A stretch of 64,000 nt of DNA. Origin: Streptomyces spinoverrucosus. Lineage in GTDB: Bacteria; Actinomycetota; Actinomycetes; Streptomycetales; Streptomycetaceae. Below, piece after piece: positions 1 through 10,137 of this stretch. Positions within the stretch are counted from its first letter, which is position 1. Each line of letters begins with the position of its first letter. The notes beneath the pieces were generated by a model. It worked only from the letters and a program-made list of their open reading frames with translations, ran no database searches and had not been told where the DNA came from. Position numbers and translations under genes: made by a program. The DNA is taken from NCBI RefSeq assembly GCF_015712165.1, contig NZ_JADPZX010000001.1, forward strand, positions 6,212,001 to 6,276,000, given 5' to 3'.

Positions 1-444
1 CAGTGCCTCGCCGGTGGTGGGGGCCGTGGCGCCGAGGGCCACGGGAGCGACACTCGCGACCGGCGCGGACAGCCTCGCCAGCACCAGGTCCCGATCGGGC
101 CGGGGGACCAGTTCCACGATGTCGCGCACCTGACCGGACGTCGTCGTGAGGTCGGTGCGTCCCACGGTGACCTTCGCGGGGAGCGATGGCGCGCCCGCCG
201 GGACCGACGCGTACTGCGCGGGGTCGTCGGCGAAGCAGCTCGCCGCCGTGACCACCCACCGCGCCTCGACGAGCGCGCCGGAGCAGGCGCGGTCCGTGTT
301 GCCTATCTCGATCTTCGCGACGTAAGTCTTCGCCCCGTCACCGGCCGGATCGCCCACGATCGCCTGGGCCGGGCTGGCAACGAGCGTTCCCGCCGCGACC
401 AGCACACCGGCGACCAACGCCCCGTATCTCGCTGTCCTACTCAC
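1..444 (-). CDS. Secreted trypsin-like (S1) pseudo-protease, partial
   Basis: The first 148 codons are present; the C-terminus lies outside the window. A GTG start at 444 follows an AGGGAG ribosome site. A signal peptide with an Ala-rich core ends near SPAQA, and the mature chain begins IVGD, as in S1 peptidases. The block around the usual TAAHC histidine motif reads VVTAASCF, so the catalytic His is replaced by Ser. The Asp motif appears as RDLVLARL. It is either an inactive protease-fold domain or the N-terminus of a larger secreted protein. It lies 20 bp downstream of the next secreted gene and is probably cotranscribed with it. Confidence 0.75.
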   Translation of the reverse strand, partial: MSRTARYGALVAGVLVAAGTLVASPAQAIVGDPAGDGAKTYVAKIEIGNTDRACSGALVEARWVVTAASCFADDPAQYASVPAGAPSLPAKVTVGRTDLTTTSGQVRDIVELVPRPDRDLVLARLSAPVASVAPVALGATAPTTGEAL

Positions 445-464
445 GTTTCTCCCTGTCTGGTGTG

Positions 465-965
465 TCACTTGGTGGCGGTGATCTCCACGAGCATGTGCTC
501 GCGCCCGTCCGGATCGGCGCTTTCCCCAACTGGGGTCCAGGTGTTCTGGTCGACCTCGAAGGTCTTCTGCTCGGCGTCGACGGTCATCTCGACCTGGGTC
601 TGGTAGTCGTTGCCCCGCACGGCGTAGACGGCGGGGATCTCCAGCGTCAGCCAGCCCGAGTTGCCCGTGACGTCGAAGCAGACCTTGTCCGAGCTGCGGG
701 CCCAGACCTCGAGTTGGCCGGTGCCGCTCACACAGTCGGCGAGCAGGATGTGGCCGTCGCCCCGCTTGAGGGTGATGCCCTGCTCGGCCAGGATCCTGTC
801 GGCGCCCGGGTAGTTGAAGTCCTCCACCGTGTAGCCGGGGGCTTCGTCGGCGACCGCGCGGACCGCCGGCCCGTCCGCACCGCCGGAACCGTCGGTCGTG
901 AAGGCGAGCACCATGGCACCGGCCGCGGCCAGTCCTGCGGCCAGCACCCGAGAAACAAATCTCAT
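465..965 (-). CDS. Secreted protein of unknown function, 166 aa
   Basis: A clear Sec signal peptide (RFVSRVLAAG, then a hydrophobic core up to about residue 25) is followed by a roughly 140-residue mature domain with two cysteines (DCVSG and KVCFD), likely disulfide-bonded, and a beta-rich pattern. I do not recognise the family. It lies directly upstream of the S1-like gene on the same strand with a 20 bp gap, so the two exported proteins probably form an operon. The 248 bp upstream of its ATG, up to the next gene, would hold its promoter; I see no distinctive operator there. Confidence 0.7.
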   Translation of the reverse strand: MRFVSRVLAAGLAAAGAMVLAFTTDGSGGADGPAVRAVADEAPGYTVEDFNYPGADRILAEQGITLKRGDGHILLADCVSGTGQLEVWARSSDKVCFDVTGNSGWLTLEIPAVYAVRGNDYQTQVEMTVDAEQKTFEVDQNTWTPVGESADPDGREHMLVEITATK

Positions 966-1213
966 GGATGTTCCGTTTCGTGTGTCCGTGAATCAGAAGA
1001 GAGAACACGCAGAAATTGCGACTCGATAAAGTCGATTCATTTGGATGTCAGGCTTCCGACACCGCACATTCACCATCCCGAGGTGGGCAGTTCGCTTCCC
1101 TCGGTCAACTCCCCCCGCATTGAACCTGGTTGCCGCCCTGAACCCCTGATCGACAGGCATATTGCTATCACCGGAAACAAGTCGAACAGAAGTTCACCAG
1201 GCGGTGACGGGCA

Positions 1214-1639
1214 TCACAATGCAGCGGCCTCGCATTCGAACCAGACCGTTTTGCCGCCGTCCGCCCTCGGTTCCACTCCCCATTTGTCGGCCACCGAGTC
1301 GAGCAACAACAGCCCGCGGCCGTTCTCCGCGTCGGACGACAGCACGTTGGCCGGGACGGGGAGCCGCGGCGAACCGTCCGACACCTCCACCCGCGCGCCC
1401 GACTTCTGCCGCAGGAGCAGCAACGTGCAGCGGCGGTCCGGGACATGGCGTACGACGTTGGCGACCAGCTCCGTCACGCCGAGCTCCACCGCGTCGGCCA
1501 GGTCCGGCATCTCCCACTCCGTCAGCAGCGAGCGGACGATGCGGCGGATGTGCCGCGCCGAGTGCTCGCCCACGGCCAGGCTCATGCGGTACTGGACGGG
1601 GCGCGCGGCCAAGTAGGCCGGAGGAATGTATTCGTTCAC
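1214..1639 (-). CDS. RsbW-like ATP-binding regulatory protein (HATPase_c_2)
   Basis: This is a small GHKL ATPase of the anti-sigma-factor kinase type. The N box reads TELVANVVRH, the G1 box VSDGS, and the G2 box GRGLLLLDSVADKWG. It has no sensor domain. I chose the GTG codon giving VNEYIPP; an ATG 60 bp upstream (1699) is also open but would run into the divergent promoter region. It is divergent from the XRE/DUF397 pair, the usual arrangement of Streptomyces WhiJ/AbaA-like regulatory loci, where such ATPases are thought to act on an unknown sigma or anti-sigma partner. The partner is not identifiable here. Confidence 0.85.
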   Translation of the reverse strand: MNEYIPPAYLAARPVQYRMSLAVGEHSARHIRRIVRSLLTEWEMPDLADAVELGVTELVANVVRHVPDRRCTLLLLRQKSGARVEVSDGSPRLPVPANVLSSDAENGRGLLLLDSVADKWGVEPRADGGKTVWFECEAAAL

Positions 1640-2539
1640 GCTACGAGGCTGGCCAGCCGCGACTACTCTGGGCAACGGAACGGATACAACCCGTCCCAAT
1701 GTGGGCGGAGTTGCGTGAGAGGGGACCGTGCGTGACCCACATCAACGTCCTCGACCCGGGTGCCTCGCCGCTCGACTACTACGGGTACGAGCTGCGGCGA
1801 TTCCGGGAAGCGGCCGGACTGACACAGCGGCAGCTCGGGGAGATCATCAACTACACCGGTTCGCTGGTCGGCCAGATCGAGACCGCGCGCAAGCTGCCGA
1901 CGCCCGCTTTCAGCGAACGGGTGGACGCGGCCCTGGGGACGGGCGGTCTGCTGTCGCGACTGACCGAGCTGGTGTTGCGTAGCCAACTTCCGGCCTGGTT
2001 TCAGCAGACAGCGGAACTTGAGGCTCGGGCCGTCGAGATGTGCACCTTCCATACGCACTTGGTGCACGGCCTTCTCCAGACAGCGGCCTACGCGCGTGCC
2101 GTCCTGGGCGTGCTGGACCAGGCCAACCTCGACGACCGCACCACCGTACGACTGGCACGACAGCGCATCTTCGAGAAGGAGCAGCCGCCGGTCTTCTGGG
2201 CGATCGTCAGTGAGGCTGCGCTCTACCAGCAGACCGGCGGCCCCGAGACCATGCGGCAGCAACTGGCCCACCTGTTGTCCTTCGAGAGCAATCCCCGGAT
2301 CAACGTCCAGGTGCTGCCGTTCTCGGCAGGTGCCCACGCCGGACTGCAAGGCTCGTTCGACCTCTTTCGCTTCCCGAGCGATCCGACCATCGTCTACACC
2401 GAGGGATACGGCAGCGGGCATCCAACCGCTAATCCGGACACCGTCAGGGACTGCTCGCTCCGTTACGATCATCTCCAAGCCGCCGCGCTCTCCCTCAAGG
2501 ACTCGGCGGAGTTGATCCGGCGCGTAATGGAGGAACGCT

Positions 2540-4034
<1,495 letters not shown>

Positions 4035-4044
4035 TTACCAGCGG

Positions 4045-4066
4045 GAACTAGTACGTGTTCTAGTTC
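4045..4066. promoter_or_regulatory. KstR-type operator between thiolase and P450
   Basis: The 14-mer TAGTACGTGTTCTA (4049-4062) matches the mycobacterial KstR consensus TNNAACNNGTTNNA at all but one fixed position. It sits inside a larger perfect inverted repeat with 7 bp arms, GAACTAG and CTAGTTC, separated by 8 bp. Its position between divergent steroid-type genes, and the presence of a KstR-like repressor at 24 kb, support the assignment. Confidence 0.7.
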
Positions 4067-4084
4067 TGTGAGCAGTCTGCTGAC

Positions 4085-4098
4085 GTGACGTCCGTCAC
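4085..4098. promoter_or_regulatory. Palindrome GTGACG-TC-CGTCAC upstream of P450
   Basis: A perfect 6 bp inverted repeat with a 2 bp spacer lies 81 bp before the P450 start. It resembles CTGACG-N3-CGTCAG palindromes elsewhere in the window (32862-32876, 41846-41860, 45014-45028). It may be a second operator, but no cognate regulator is assigned. Confidence 0.35.
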
Positions 4099-4178
4099 CG
4101 CAAGGGTCTTGCAGTCTTCGGAGTCCGCCGTTACGTTCACGGCACTTCCTGATGGGTCGTCAGATGGCTGGAGCCGCC

Positions 4179-5414
4179 ATGCCCTGTCCAGCGCTTCCCG
4201 ACGGGTTCGACTTCACCGACCCCGATCTGCTGCACCGCCGTGTGCCCCTGCCGGAGTTCGCCGAACTGCGCCGCGTCGAGCCGGTCACCTGGATCGCCCA
4301 ACCCGCGAACCTGGCCGGTTTCCAGGACGAGGGCTACTGGGCCGTCACGCGGCACGCCGACGTCAAGTACGTCTCCACCCACCCCGAGTTGTTCTCCTCC
4401 ACCCTCAACACCGCGATCATCCGCTTCAACGAGCACATCGAACGGGACGCGATCGACGCGCAGCGGCTGATCCTGCTGAACATGGACCCGCCGGAGCACA
4501 CGCGGGTGCGGCAGATCGTGCAACGCGGGTTCACGCCCCGGGCGATCCGGGCGCTGGAGGAGCGGCTGCGGACGCGGGCGCACGCCATAGTCGAGGGCGC
4601 CCGCGCGCACTCCGGTCCGTTCGACTTCGTGACGGAGGTCGCGTGCGAGCTGCCGCTCCAGGCGATCGCCGAGCTGATCGGCGTACCGCAGGACGACCGG
4701 GCCAAGATCTTCGACTGGTCCAACAAGATGATCGCGTACGACGATCCCGAGTACGCCATCACGGAGGAGGTCGGCAAGGAGTCGGCCACCGAGCTGATCG
4801 CGTACGCCATGAACATGGCCGCCGACCGCAAGCAGTGCCCGGCGCACGACATCGTCTCCACGCTGGTGGCGGCGGAGGACGAGGGCAATCTCGGGTCGGA
4901 CGAGTTCGGGTTCTTCGTGCTGATGCTGGCGGTGGCGGGCAACGAGACGACCCGCAACGCCATCACGCACGGCATGCACGCCTTCCTCACGCATCCCGAC
5001 CAGTGGGACCTCTACAAGCGGGAGCGTCCGTCGACGACGGCCGAGGAGATCGTGCGCTGGGCGACGCCGGTGGTGTCCTTCCAGCGCACGGCGACCCAGG
5101 ACACCGAGCTGGGCGGCAAGCGGATACGCAAGGGCGACCGGGTCGGCATCTTCTACGCCTCGGCGAACCACGACCCCGAGGTGTTCGAGAACCCGGGCCT
5201 GTTCGACATCACCCGCGACCCGAACCCCCACCTCGGCTTCGGCGGCGGCGGCCCCCACTACTGCCTCGGCAAGTCCCTGGCCGTCCTGGAGATAGACCTC
5301 ATCTTCAACGCACTGGCCGACGCGATGCCGAACCTGCGTCTGGCGGGAGACCCACGACGGCTGCGATCGGCGTGGATCAACGGGGTGAAGGAGCTGCGGG
5401 TCAGCGCGGGGTGA
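4179..5414 (+). CDS. Cytochrome P450, CYP125-like
   Basis: The protein has 411 residues from an ATG preceded by CTGGAG; an in-frame ATG at 4152 is possible. The I-helix reads AVAGNETTRN, the K-helix ExxR is EEIVRW, and the heme loop is GFGGGGPHYCLG with the Cys thiolate near residue 362. The N-terminus (PCPALPDGFDFTDPDLL, then RVPLPEFAELR) resembles the CYP125 family, which oxidises the sterol C26/27 terminal methyl. Electrons could come from the 3Fe-4S ferredoxin at 22.6 kb, which also follows a KstR-type box. Substrate is inferred, not shown. Confidence 0.88.
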   Translation: MPCPALPDGFDFTDPDLLHRRVPLPEFAELRRVEPVTWIAQPANLAGFQDEGYWAVTRHADVKYVSTHPELFSSTLNTAIIRFNEHIERDAIDAQRLILLNMDPPEHTRVRQIVQRGFTPRAIRALEERLRTRAHAIVEGARAHSGPFDFVTEVACELPLQAIAELIGVPQDDRAKIFDWSNKMIAYDDPEYAITEEVGKESATELIAYAMNMAADRKQCPAHDIVSTLVAAEDEGNLGSDEFGFFVLMLAVAGNETTRNAITHGMHAFLTHPDQWDLYKRERPSTTAEEIVRWATPVVSFQRTATQDTELGGKRIRKGDRVGIFYASANHDPEVFENPGLFDITRDPNPHLGFGGGGPHYCLGKSLAVLEIDLIFNALADAMPNLRLAGDPRRLRSAWINGVKELRVSAG

Positions 5415-5424
5415 GGACGCAGAA

Positions 5425-5456
5425 GGCGGCGGCCCCGGGGATCGGGGGCCGCCGCC
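5425..5456. terminator. Bidirectional terminator hairpin
   Basis: A perfect 12 bp stem (GGCGGCGGCCCC and GGGGCCGCCGCC) with an 8-nt loop lies between the convergent P450 and transglycosylase genes. Confidence 0.8.
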
Positions 5457-5510
5457 GTCATGGGGGGCTGGTTTTTGAGGGCCAGCCGGTGTGGTGCTGG
5501 GGGTCGGCTC

Positions 5511-5927
5511 TTAGTACCAGCCGTTGGCCTGCCAGAAGTTCCAGGCGCCGACCGGGCTGCCGTAGCGGGACTTCATGTAGTCCAGGCCCCACTCGATCTG
5601 GGTCTGGGCGTTGGTCTTCCAGTCGGAACCGGCGGTGGCCATCTTGTTGCCCGGCAGGGCCTGGACCAGGCCGTAGGCGCCGGACGACGGGTTGGTGGCG
5701 TCGATGTCCCAGCCGCTCTCGTGCTCGACGATCTTGCTGAAGGCGTTGAACTGGGCGGCGTCCGGGATCATCTTCTTCGCGATCGCCTTGGCCTGGGTGG
5801 GCGAGGCGGCCGGCGCGGCGTGGGCCGGGGCGGCGGAGAGCGCCATACCGGCGGTGGCGGCGGCGACGGCGACGCCGGTGAGGGCCTTCTTCGGGGTGGC
5901 GATGCGGCGGAGGATGGAGACGGACAC
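5511..5927 (-). CDS. Secreted transglycosylase-like protein
   Basis: A 138-residue protein from a GTG start with AAAAGG upstream; an in-frame ATG at 5966 would add 13 residues but spoils the signal peptide. The signal peptide ends AAPAHA. The C-terminal domain has the lysozyme-like pattern IVEHESGWDIDATNPSSGAYGL with a candidate catalytic Glu, and ends SPVGAWNFWQANGWY, typical of small Streptomyces SLT-type secreted proteins. It probably cleaves peptidoglycan at the surface. The 330 bp upstream are GC-rich with no gene; I looked for a c-di-AMP (ydaO) riboswitch, common before such genes, and could not recognise one. Confidence 0.85.
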   Translation of the reverse strand: MSVSILRRIATPKKALTGVAVAAATAGMALSAAPAHAAPAASPTQAKAIAKKMIPDAAQFNAFSKIVEHESGWDIDATNPSSGAYGLVQALPGNKMATAGSDWKTNAQTQIEWGLDYMKSRYGSPVGAWNFWQANGWY

Positions 5928-6275
5928 AGGCGGACCTTTTCGTCGGGGACGGGGCGGTCGCGACAAGCCGGAACCACGCGGTGCGCGGCGGTGGCATGCG
6001 TTGGCGCCGCGACCCTGTGGGCTCGTCGGCGCCGTGCGACGTCATCCAGAGAAGCAGCCGGGCGAAGTGTCCGCAATGACCCCTTTTACTAGTTGTGGTC
6101 GCATGCGGGGTGAACGTCCTCTGTGTGACGTGGCTCTCAATGCGCAGGTCAGGGGGCATTATGCCGCGTGCATGACAGGCGTGCGGATCTACTAGGGAGG
6201 GTCGTTGGTGACGTAGGTCATGTGGGGTGCTTCACCGTCCGGGTAACCGTCCGCGTGCGAGCGCTTATCTGTCCG

Positions 6276-7253
6276 TCACCGAGTGGGCGGGTCGAATGTG
6301 ACCGGGGTCTCGAAGGCGGCGCGGCGGGTGGCGCGGCGGAGGGCCTTGAGGACTGCCGGGCCGAGCGTGAGGGTGAGGACGACCGTGACGAGCGCGCGGC
6401 CCAGGTCCCAGCCGAGGGAGGTGGCCAGGCAGTACGCCACGAAACGGGCCAGGTTGGCGGGGACCGGTGCCTCCGGATCGAAGGCGATGTTCGAGGCCAG
6501 CGCGCTCATGAAGGGCCAGCCCGCGAGGTTCATGATCGTGCCGTAGGCGAAGGCCGCGAGGAAGCCGTAGCCGGACAGGAGGAGCAGCTCGGCGCGGCCG
6601 CGCAGGCGGTCCGGCGCCGGGAGCAGTCCGGCCGCCATCGTGAACCAGCCCATCGCCAGCATCTGGAACGGCATCCACGGACCCACCCCGCCCGTGAGCA
6701 GCGCGGACGCGAACATCGTGATCGCGCCGAGCACGAACCCGAAGCCCGGGCCGAGCACGCGTCCGCTCAACACCATCAGGAAGAACATCGGCTCGATGCC
6801 CGCCGTACCGGCACCGATCGGCCGCAGCGCCGCGCCCGTCGCGGCCAGCACCCCGAGCATGGCCACGGCCTTCGGGCCGAGCCCCGACTCGGAGATCGTC
6901 GCCGCAACGACCGCTATGAGGAGGACGAGCAGTCCCGAGAAGAGCCAGGGGGCGTCCTGGGCGTGGGCCGCGACCTGGGAGGTGGGCGGCGCGAGGAACG
7001 GCCAGAAGAAGGCTGCCGCGCCGACCGCGCTGGTGAACGCGAGGGCGACGAGGGAACGGGGGCCGAGACGGACGGGCCGGGCTTGGCGGGTGCGGCCCGG
7101 GGCGGGCGCGGTGCTGCCGGCGGCGGTCGGCGCGGTGCTGCCGACGGCCACCTTCCGCGTGGCGGGCTCGGTCGGCGCGGTGCCTGCGGCTGCCTTCCGC
7201 GTGGCGGGCTCGGTCGGGTCGGCGTCCGCCGTGGGCCGCGTCCAGTCCGTCAT
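6276..7253 (-). CDS. ECF transporter S component (corrinoid/cobalamin, CbrT-type candidate)
   Basis: A 325-residue membrane protein with about six transmembrane segments after a long Ala/Thr/Pro-rich N-terminal tail containing a repeated EPATRK(A/V)A unit. It gives substrate specificity to the adjacent ECF transporter: its start overlaps the stop of the fused ATPase gene by 4 bp, and EcfT lies just upstream. The cobalamin riboswitch heading the operon makes cobalamin or a corrinoid precursor the best substrate guess, cobalt being the alternative. It resembles the ECF S components annotated CbrT in actinobacteria, from memory. Confidence 0.82.
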   Translation of the reverse strand: MTDWTRPTADADPTEPATRKAAAGTAPTEPATRKVAVGSTAPTAAGSTAPAPGRTRQARPVRLGPRSLVALAFTSAVGAAAFFWPFLAPPTSQVAAHAQDAPWLFSGLLVLLIAVVAATISESGLGPKAVAMLGVLAATGAALRPIGAGTAGIEPMFFLMVLSGRVLGPGFGFVLGAITMFASALLTGGVGPWMPFQMLAMGWFTMAAGLLPAPDRLRGRAELLLLSGYGFLAAFAYGTIMNLAGWPFMSALASNIAFDPEAPVPANLARFVAYCLATSLGWDLGRALVTVVLTLTLGPAVLKALRRATRRAAFETPVTFDPPTR

Positions 7254-8977
7254 GACAAGGCCTCCCGGACCTGGGTGACCGTGAGCCACTGCTGTGGGGC
7301 CAGGATCTTGGTGATCTGCGGGGCGAAGGACGGGGACGAGACGACCACGTCCGCCGTCGGGCCGTCGGCGATCACCTCGCCCTCGGCCAGCAGGATCACG
7401 CGGTGGGCCAGCTCGGCGGCCAGTTCCACGTCATGGGTGGCGAGGACGATCGCGTGGCCCTCGGCGGCCAGCTCGCGCAGGAGCGTGACCAGGCGGGACT
7501 TCGCCGCGTAGTCCAGGCCCCGGGTCGGTTCGTCGAGGAGCAGGAGTGGGGGGCGGGCGGTGAGGACGACCGCCAGGGCGAGGGTGAGGCGCTGGCCCTC
7601 GGAGAGGTCGCGGGGGTGCGTGTCGTCGGTGATACCGGGGAGCAGCTCGGAGACCAGGGCCCGGCAGGTGCCGGGGGTGGCGCCCGCGTCGGCGTCGGCG
7701 GCCGCGCACTCGGCGGCGACCGTGTCGGCGTAGAGGAGGTCGCGGGGTTCCTGCGGTACGAGGCCGACGCGGCGGACGAGGTCGGGGGGTGGCGTGCGGT
7801 GCGGGACGGCTCCGCCGACGTGGACCTTTCCGGAGGACGGTTCGACCAGGCCTACCAGCGTGTTGAGGAGCGTGGATTTTCCGGCGCCGTTGCGGCCCAT
7901 GAGGGCGATGGTTTCGCCGGGGGTGATGGTGAGGTCGATGTGGCGTAGGGCTTGGATGCGGGTTCGGGTTACCGAGAGGGCTTGTATTTCGGCTGTGTGG
8001 GGGGTGTTTGGGGTGGTGGTGGTGCGGGTGCGGGTGCGGCGGAACCAGCGGCGGTGGGGGGTGGTGCCGAAGGACTCGGGGGGTGCGGATTGGGGGTGGG
8101 TGCGGGTTGTCTTTGGCTGGTCGCGCAGTTCCCCGCGCCCCTGCTCTGCGTTGCTGTGCTGCTTCTCGAGTTGTTGCCGTAGGGGTGCTGCTCGTCGCCT
8201 TGCGTCGCGGACCGTCAGGGGCAGGGGGGTCCAGGCTGCCAGGCGGCCCAGGGCTACGACCGGGGGGTAGACCGGGGAGATGGCCATCATCTCCTCCGGG
8301 GTGCCGAGGATCGGGGGTGCGCCGGGGGTCGGGAGGAGGGCGACCTGGTCGGCGTACTGGATGACGCGTTCCAGGCGGTGTTCGGCCATCAGGATCGTCG
8401 TACCGAGGTCGTGGACGAGGCGCTGGAGGACGGCGAGGACCTCCTCGGCGGCGGCCGGGTCCAGAGCCGAGGTCGGTTCGTCGAGGACGAGGACGCTCGG
8501 GTGCGGGGTGAGGACCGAGCCGATCGCGACGCGCTGCTGCTGGCCGCCGGAGAGGGTGGCGATGGGGCGGTCGCGGAGGTCGGCGAGGCCGAGCAGGTCC
8601 AGGGTCTCCTCGACTCGGCGGCGCATCACGTCCGGGGCGAGGCCCAACGACTCCATGCCGTAGGCGAGTTCGTCCTCGACGGTGTCCGTGACGAAGTGGG
8701 AGAGGGGATCCTGGCCGACGGTGCCCACGACGTCGGCGAGCTCGCGCGGCTTGTGGGTGCGGGTGTCGCGGCCGGCGACCGTGACCCGGCCGCGCAGGGT
8801 GCCGCCGGTGAAGTGCGGGACGAGGCCGCTGACCGCGCCGAGCAGGGTGGACTTGCCGACGCCGGACGGGCCGACGAGCAGGACGAGTTCGCCTTCCGGG
8901 ACCTCGAAGTCGACGCCCTGGACGGTGGGTTCGGCGGCCCCGTCGTAGGTCACGGAGACGTCGTCGAAGCGGATCAT
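7250..8977 (-). CDS. ECF transporter ATPase, fused EcfA1-EcfA2 (two ABC domains)
   Basis: A 575-residue protein with two ABC ATPase domains. The first has Walker A GPSGVGKSTL, signature LSGGQQQR and Walker B VLVLDEPTSALD. The second has Walker A GRNGAGKST, a variant signature LSEGQRL and Walker B LLLLDEPTRGLD. Together they energise the EcfT/S-component complex. The Ala-, Pro- and Arg-rich linker (about residues 255-330) contains GRGELRDQPKTTRTH, which is the in-frame translation of a widespread intergenic repeat (see 8100-8142). The ATG overlaps the upstream EcfT stop by 4 bp, so all genes of this operon appear translationally coupled. Confidence 0.92.
   Translation of the reverse strand: MIRFDDVSVTYDGAAEPTVQGVDFEVPEGELVLLVGPSGVGKSTLLGAVSGLVPHFTGGTLRGRVTVAGRDTRTHKPRELADVVGTVGQDPLSHFVTDTVEDELAYGMESLGLAPDVMRRRVEETLDLLGLADLRDRPIATLSGGQQQRVAIGSVLTPHPSVLVLDEPTSALDPAAAEEVLAVLQRLVHDLGTTILMAEHRLERVIQYADQVALLPTPGAPPILGTPEEMMAISPVYPPVVALGRLAAWTPLPLTVRDARRRAAPLRQQLEKQHSNAEQGRGELRDQPKTTRTHPQSAPPESFGTTPHRRWFRRTRTRTTTTPNTPHTAEIQALSVTRTRIQALRHIDLTITPGETIALMGRNGAGKSTLLNTLVGLVEPSSGKVHVGGAVPHRTPPPDLVRRVGLVPQEPRDLLYADTVAAECAAADADAGATPGTCRALVSELLPGITDDTHPRDLSEGQRLTLALAVVLTARPPLLLLDEPTRGLDYAAKSRLVTLLRELAAEGHAIVLATHDVELAAELAHRVILLAEGEVIADGPTADVVVSSPSFAPQITKILAPQQWLTVTQVREALS
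8100..8142. repeat. Streptomyces dispersed repeat (CGCGCAGTTCCCCGCGCCCC type), inside a coding sequence
   Basis: The segment GTGCGGGTTGTCT...GGTCGCGCAGTTCCCCGCGCCCCT is nearly identical to the intergenic copy at 27723-27773. This copy lies within the linker of the fused ATPase and is translated. I recall this sequence as a common short repeat in Streptomyces genomes, normally intergenic. Confidence 0.8.
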
Positions 8978-10137
8978 GACCGTTCCTTGGGTGGTGCGGT
9001 GAGGAACGCCGGGAGCAGGCCGAGGAGTACGGCTGCCGCGGGCCAGAGGGGGAGCGTGGGGGCGACCAGGGGGATCACGCCGGGGTGCAGGGCGGCGGGG
9101 TCGGTGGAGGCCGCGAGGGTGAGGAGCGCGGCGACGGCGGCGCCGGACGCGGCGACCAGACAGGAACGGGTGTTCCAGGTGTCGGGGCGGTAGCGGGTGC
9201 GCGGGGTGCGGCGGCCGCCCAGCCAGAGGCCGGCGAGGGCGGCGGCGAGGCCGGCGAGCAGGACCGGGAGGCCGTAGGTGCCGCCTTCGGCGGTGAGCAG
9301 GCCGTACGTTCCCGCGCAGACGCCGAGCAGGCCGGTGAGCGTGAGGGCGGCGGTCGTACGGCGGATCGCGGGCGGGACCTGGGCGGTACGGCCGTAGCCG
9401 CGGGCGTCCATGGCGGCGGCGAGGGCGACGGAGCGTTCGAGGGCGCCTTCGAGGACGGGCAGGCCCACCTGGACCAGGCCTCGCACGCCCCTGTCCGGGC
9501 GGCCGCGCAGCCGGCGGGCGGCGCGCAGGCGCCGGACGTCGGCGATCAGGTGCGGGGCGAAGGTGAGGGCCACGACCACGGCCACGCCGGTCTCGTAGAG
9601 GGCGCCGGGGAGGGACTTCAGGAGGCGGGTGGGGCTGGCCAGGGCGTTGGCGGCGCCGACACAGATCAGGAGCGTGGCCAGTTTCAGGCCGTCGTAGAGG
9701 GCGAAGACGAGCGTCTCGGCGGTGACCCTGCCGCCCAGGCGGATGCCCTGGGCCCAGTCGGGGAGGGGGACTTCGGGGAGGGTGAGGAGGGTGTGGGTGC
9801 CGGGGAGGGGGGAGCCGAGGGTGATGGCGAAGAGGAGGCGGATGAGGAGGACGGCGAGGGCGAGTTTGACGAAGGCGCCGTAGGAGCGGGACCACGGCGT
9901 GGCTGGGCGGCGGGTTGCTACCACGTATGCCGTGACCGTGATGAGGAGGGTGAGGAGGAGGGGGTTGGTGGTGCGGGTGGCTGCGGTGCCTAGGGAGAGG
10001 GACCAGAGCCACCAGGCGCCGGGGTGTGTTTGTGCCCTGCGTTGTGCTTTGTGGTGTGCGCCGTCTTTCCTCTGCGGGCCGTGGGGGGCTCGTCGCGCAG
10101 TTCCCCGCGCCCCTAGAGGGCGTTGGTGCTCAGCCAT
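8974..10137 (-). CDS. ECF transporter transmembrane component EcfT (CbiQ-like)
   Basis: A 387-residue membrane protein with about eight hydrophobic segments. Its coupling helices carry the two Ala-Arg-Gly-like motifs of EcfT proteins (ARRLRGR and AAAMDARGYGR) that dock on the ATPases. The ATG at 10137 overlaps the preceding stop by 8 bp, and no good in-frame alternative start lies before the first membrane helix. The first 45 residues are therefore an unusual Arg-rich tail. Residues about 7-20 (PLGARGTARRAPHG) are encoded by a second copy of the dispersed repeat, read in a different frame from the copy in the ATPase. Confidence 0.9.
   Translation of the reverse strand: MAEHQRPLGARGTARRAPHGPQRKDGAHHKAQRRAQTHPGAWWLWSLSLGTAATRTTNPLLLTLLITVTAYVVATRRPATPWSRSYGAFVKLALAVLLIRLLFAITLGSPLPGTHTLLTLPEVPLPDWAQGIRLGGRVTAETLVFALYDGLKLATLLICVGAANALASPTRLLKSLPGALYETGVAVVVALTFAPHLIADVRRLRAARRLRGRPDRGVRGLVQVGLPVLEGALERSVALAAAMDARGYGRTAQVPPAIRRTTAALTLTGLLGVCAGTYGLLTAEGGTYGLPVLLAGLAAALAGLWLGGRRTPRTRYRPDTWNTRSCLVAASGAAVAALLTLAASTDPAALHPGVIPLVAPTLPLWPAAAVLLGLLPAFLTAPPKERS
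10089..10122. repeat. Dispersed repeat copy inside the 5' end of the EcfT gene
   Basis: The sequence CTCGTCGCGCAGTTCCCCGC followed by GCCCCTAGAGGGCG matches the core of the repeats at 8100 and 27723. It falls within codons about 6-17 of EcfT. Confidence 0.78.

Noticed and set aside
462..1616. Long plus-strand open frames over the secreted protein and ATPase genes
   Set aside because: They are antisense shadows of minus-strand genes with clear motifs; their translations are low-complexity and Arg/Gly-rich.
5928..6260. Possible c-di-AMP (ydaO) riboswitch upstream of the transglycosylase gene
   Set aside because: Such leaders are common before Streptomyces cell-wall hydrolases, but the minus-strand sequence lacks the conserved ydaO segments I know; only generic GC-rich hairpins are present.
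8980..10012. Extension of the ECF ATPase gene upstream to 10012
   Set aside because: The extra 345 residues are Pro/Arg/His-rich antisense-like sequence overlapping EcfT in another frame; the ATG at 8977 starts a normal ABC domain and overlaps EcfT by 4 bp.
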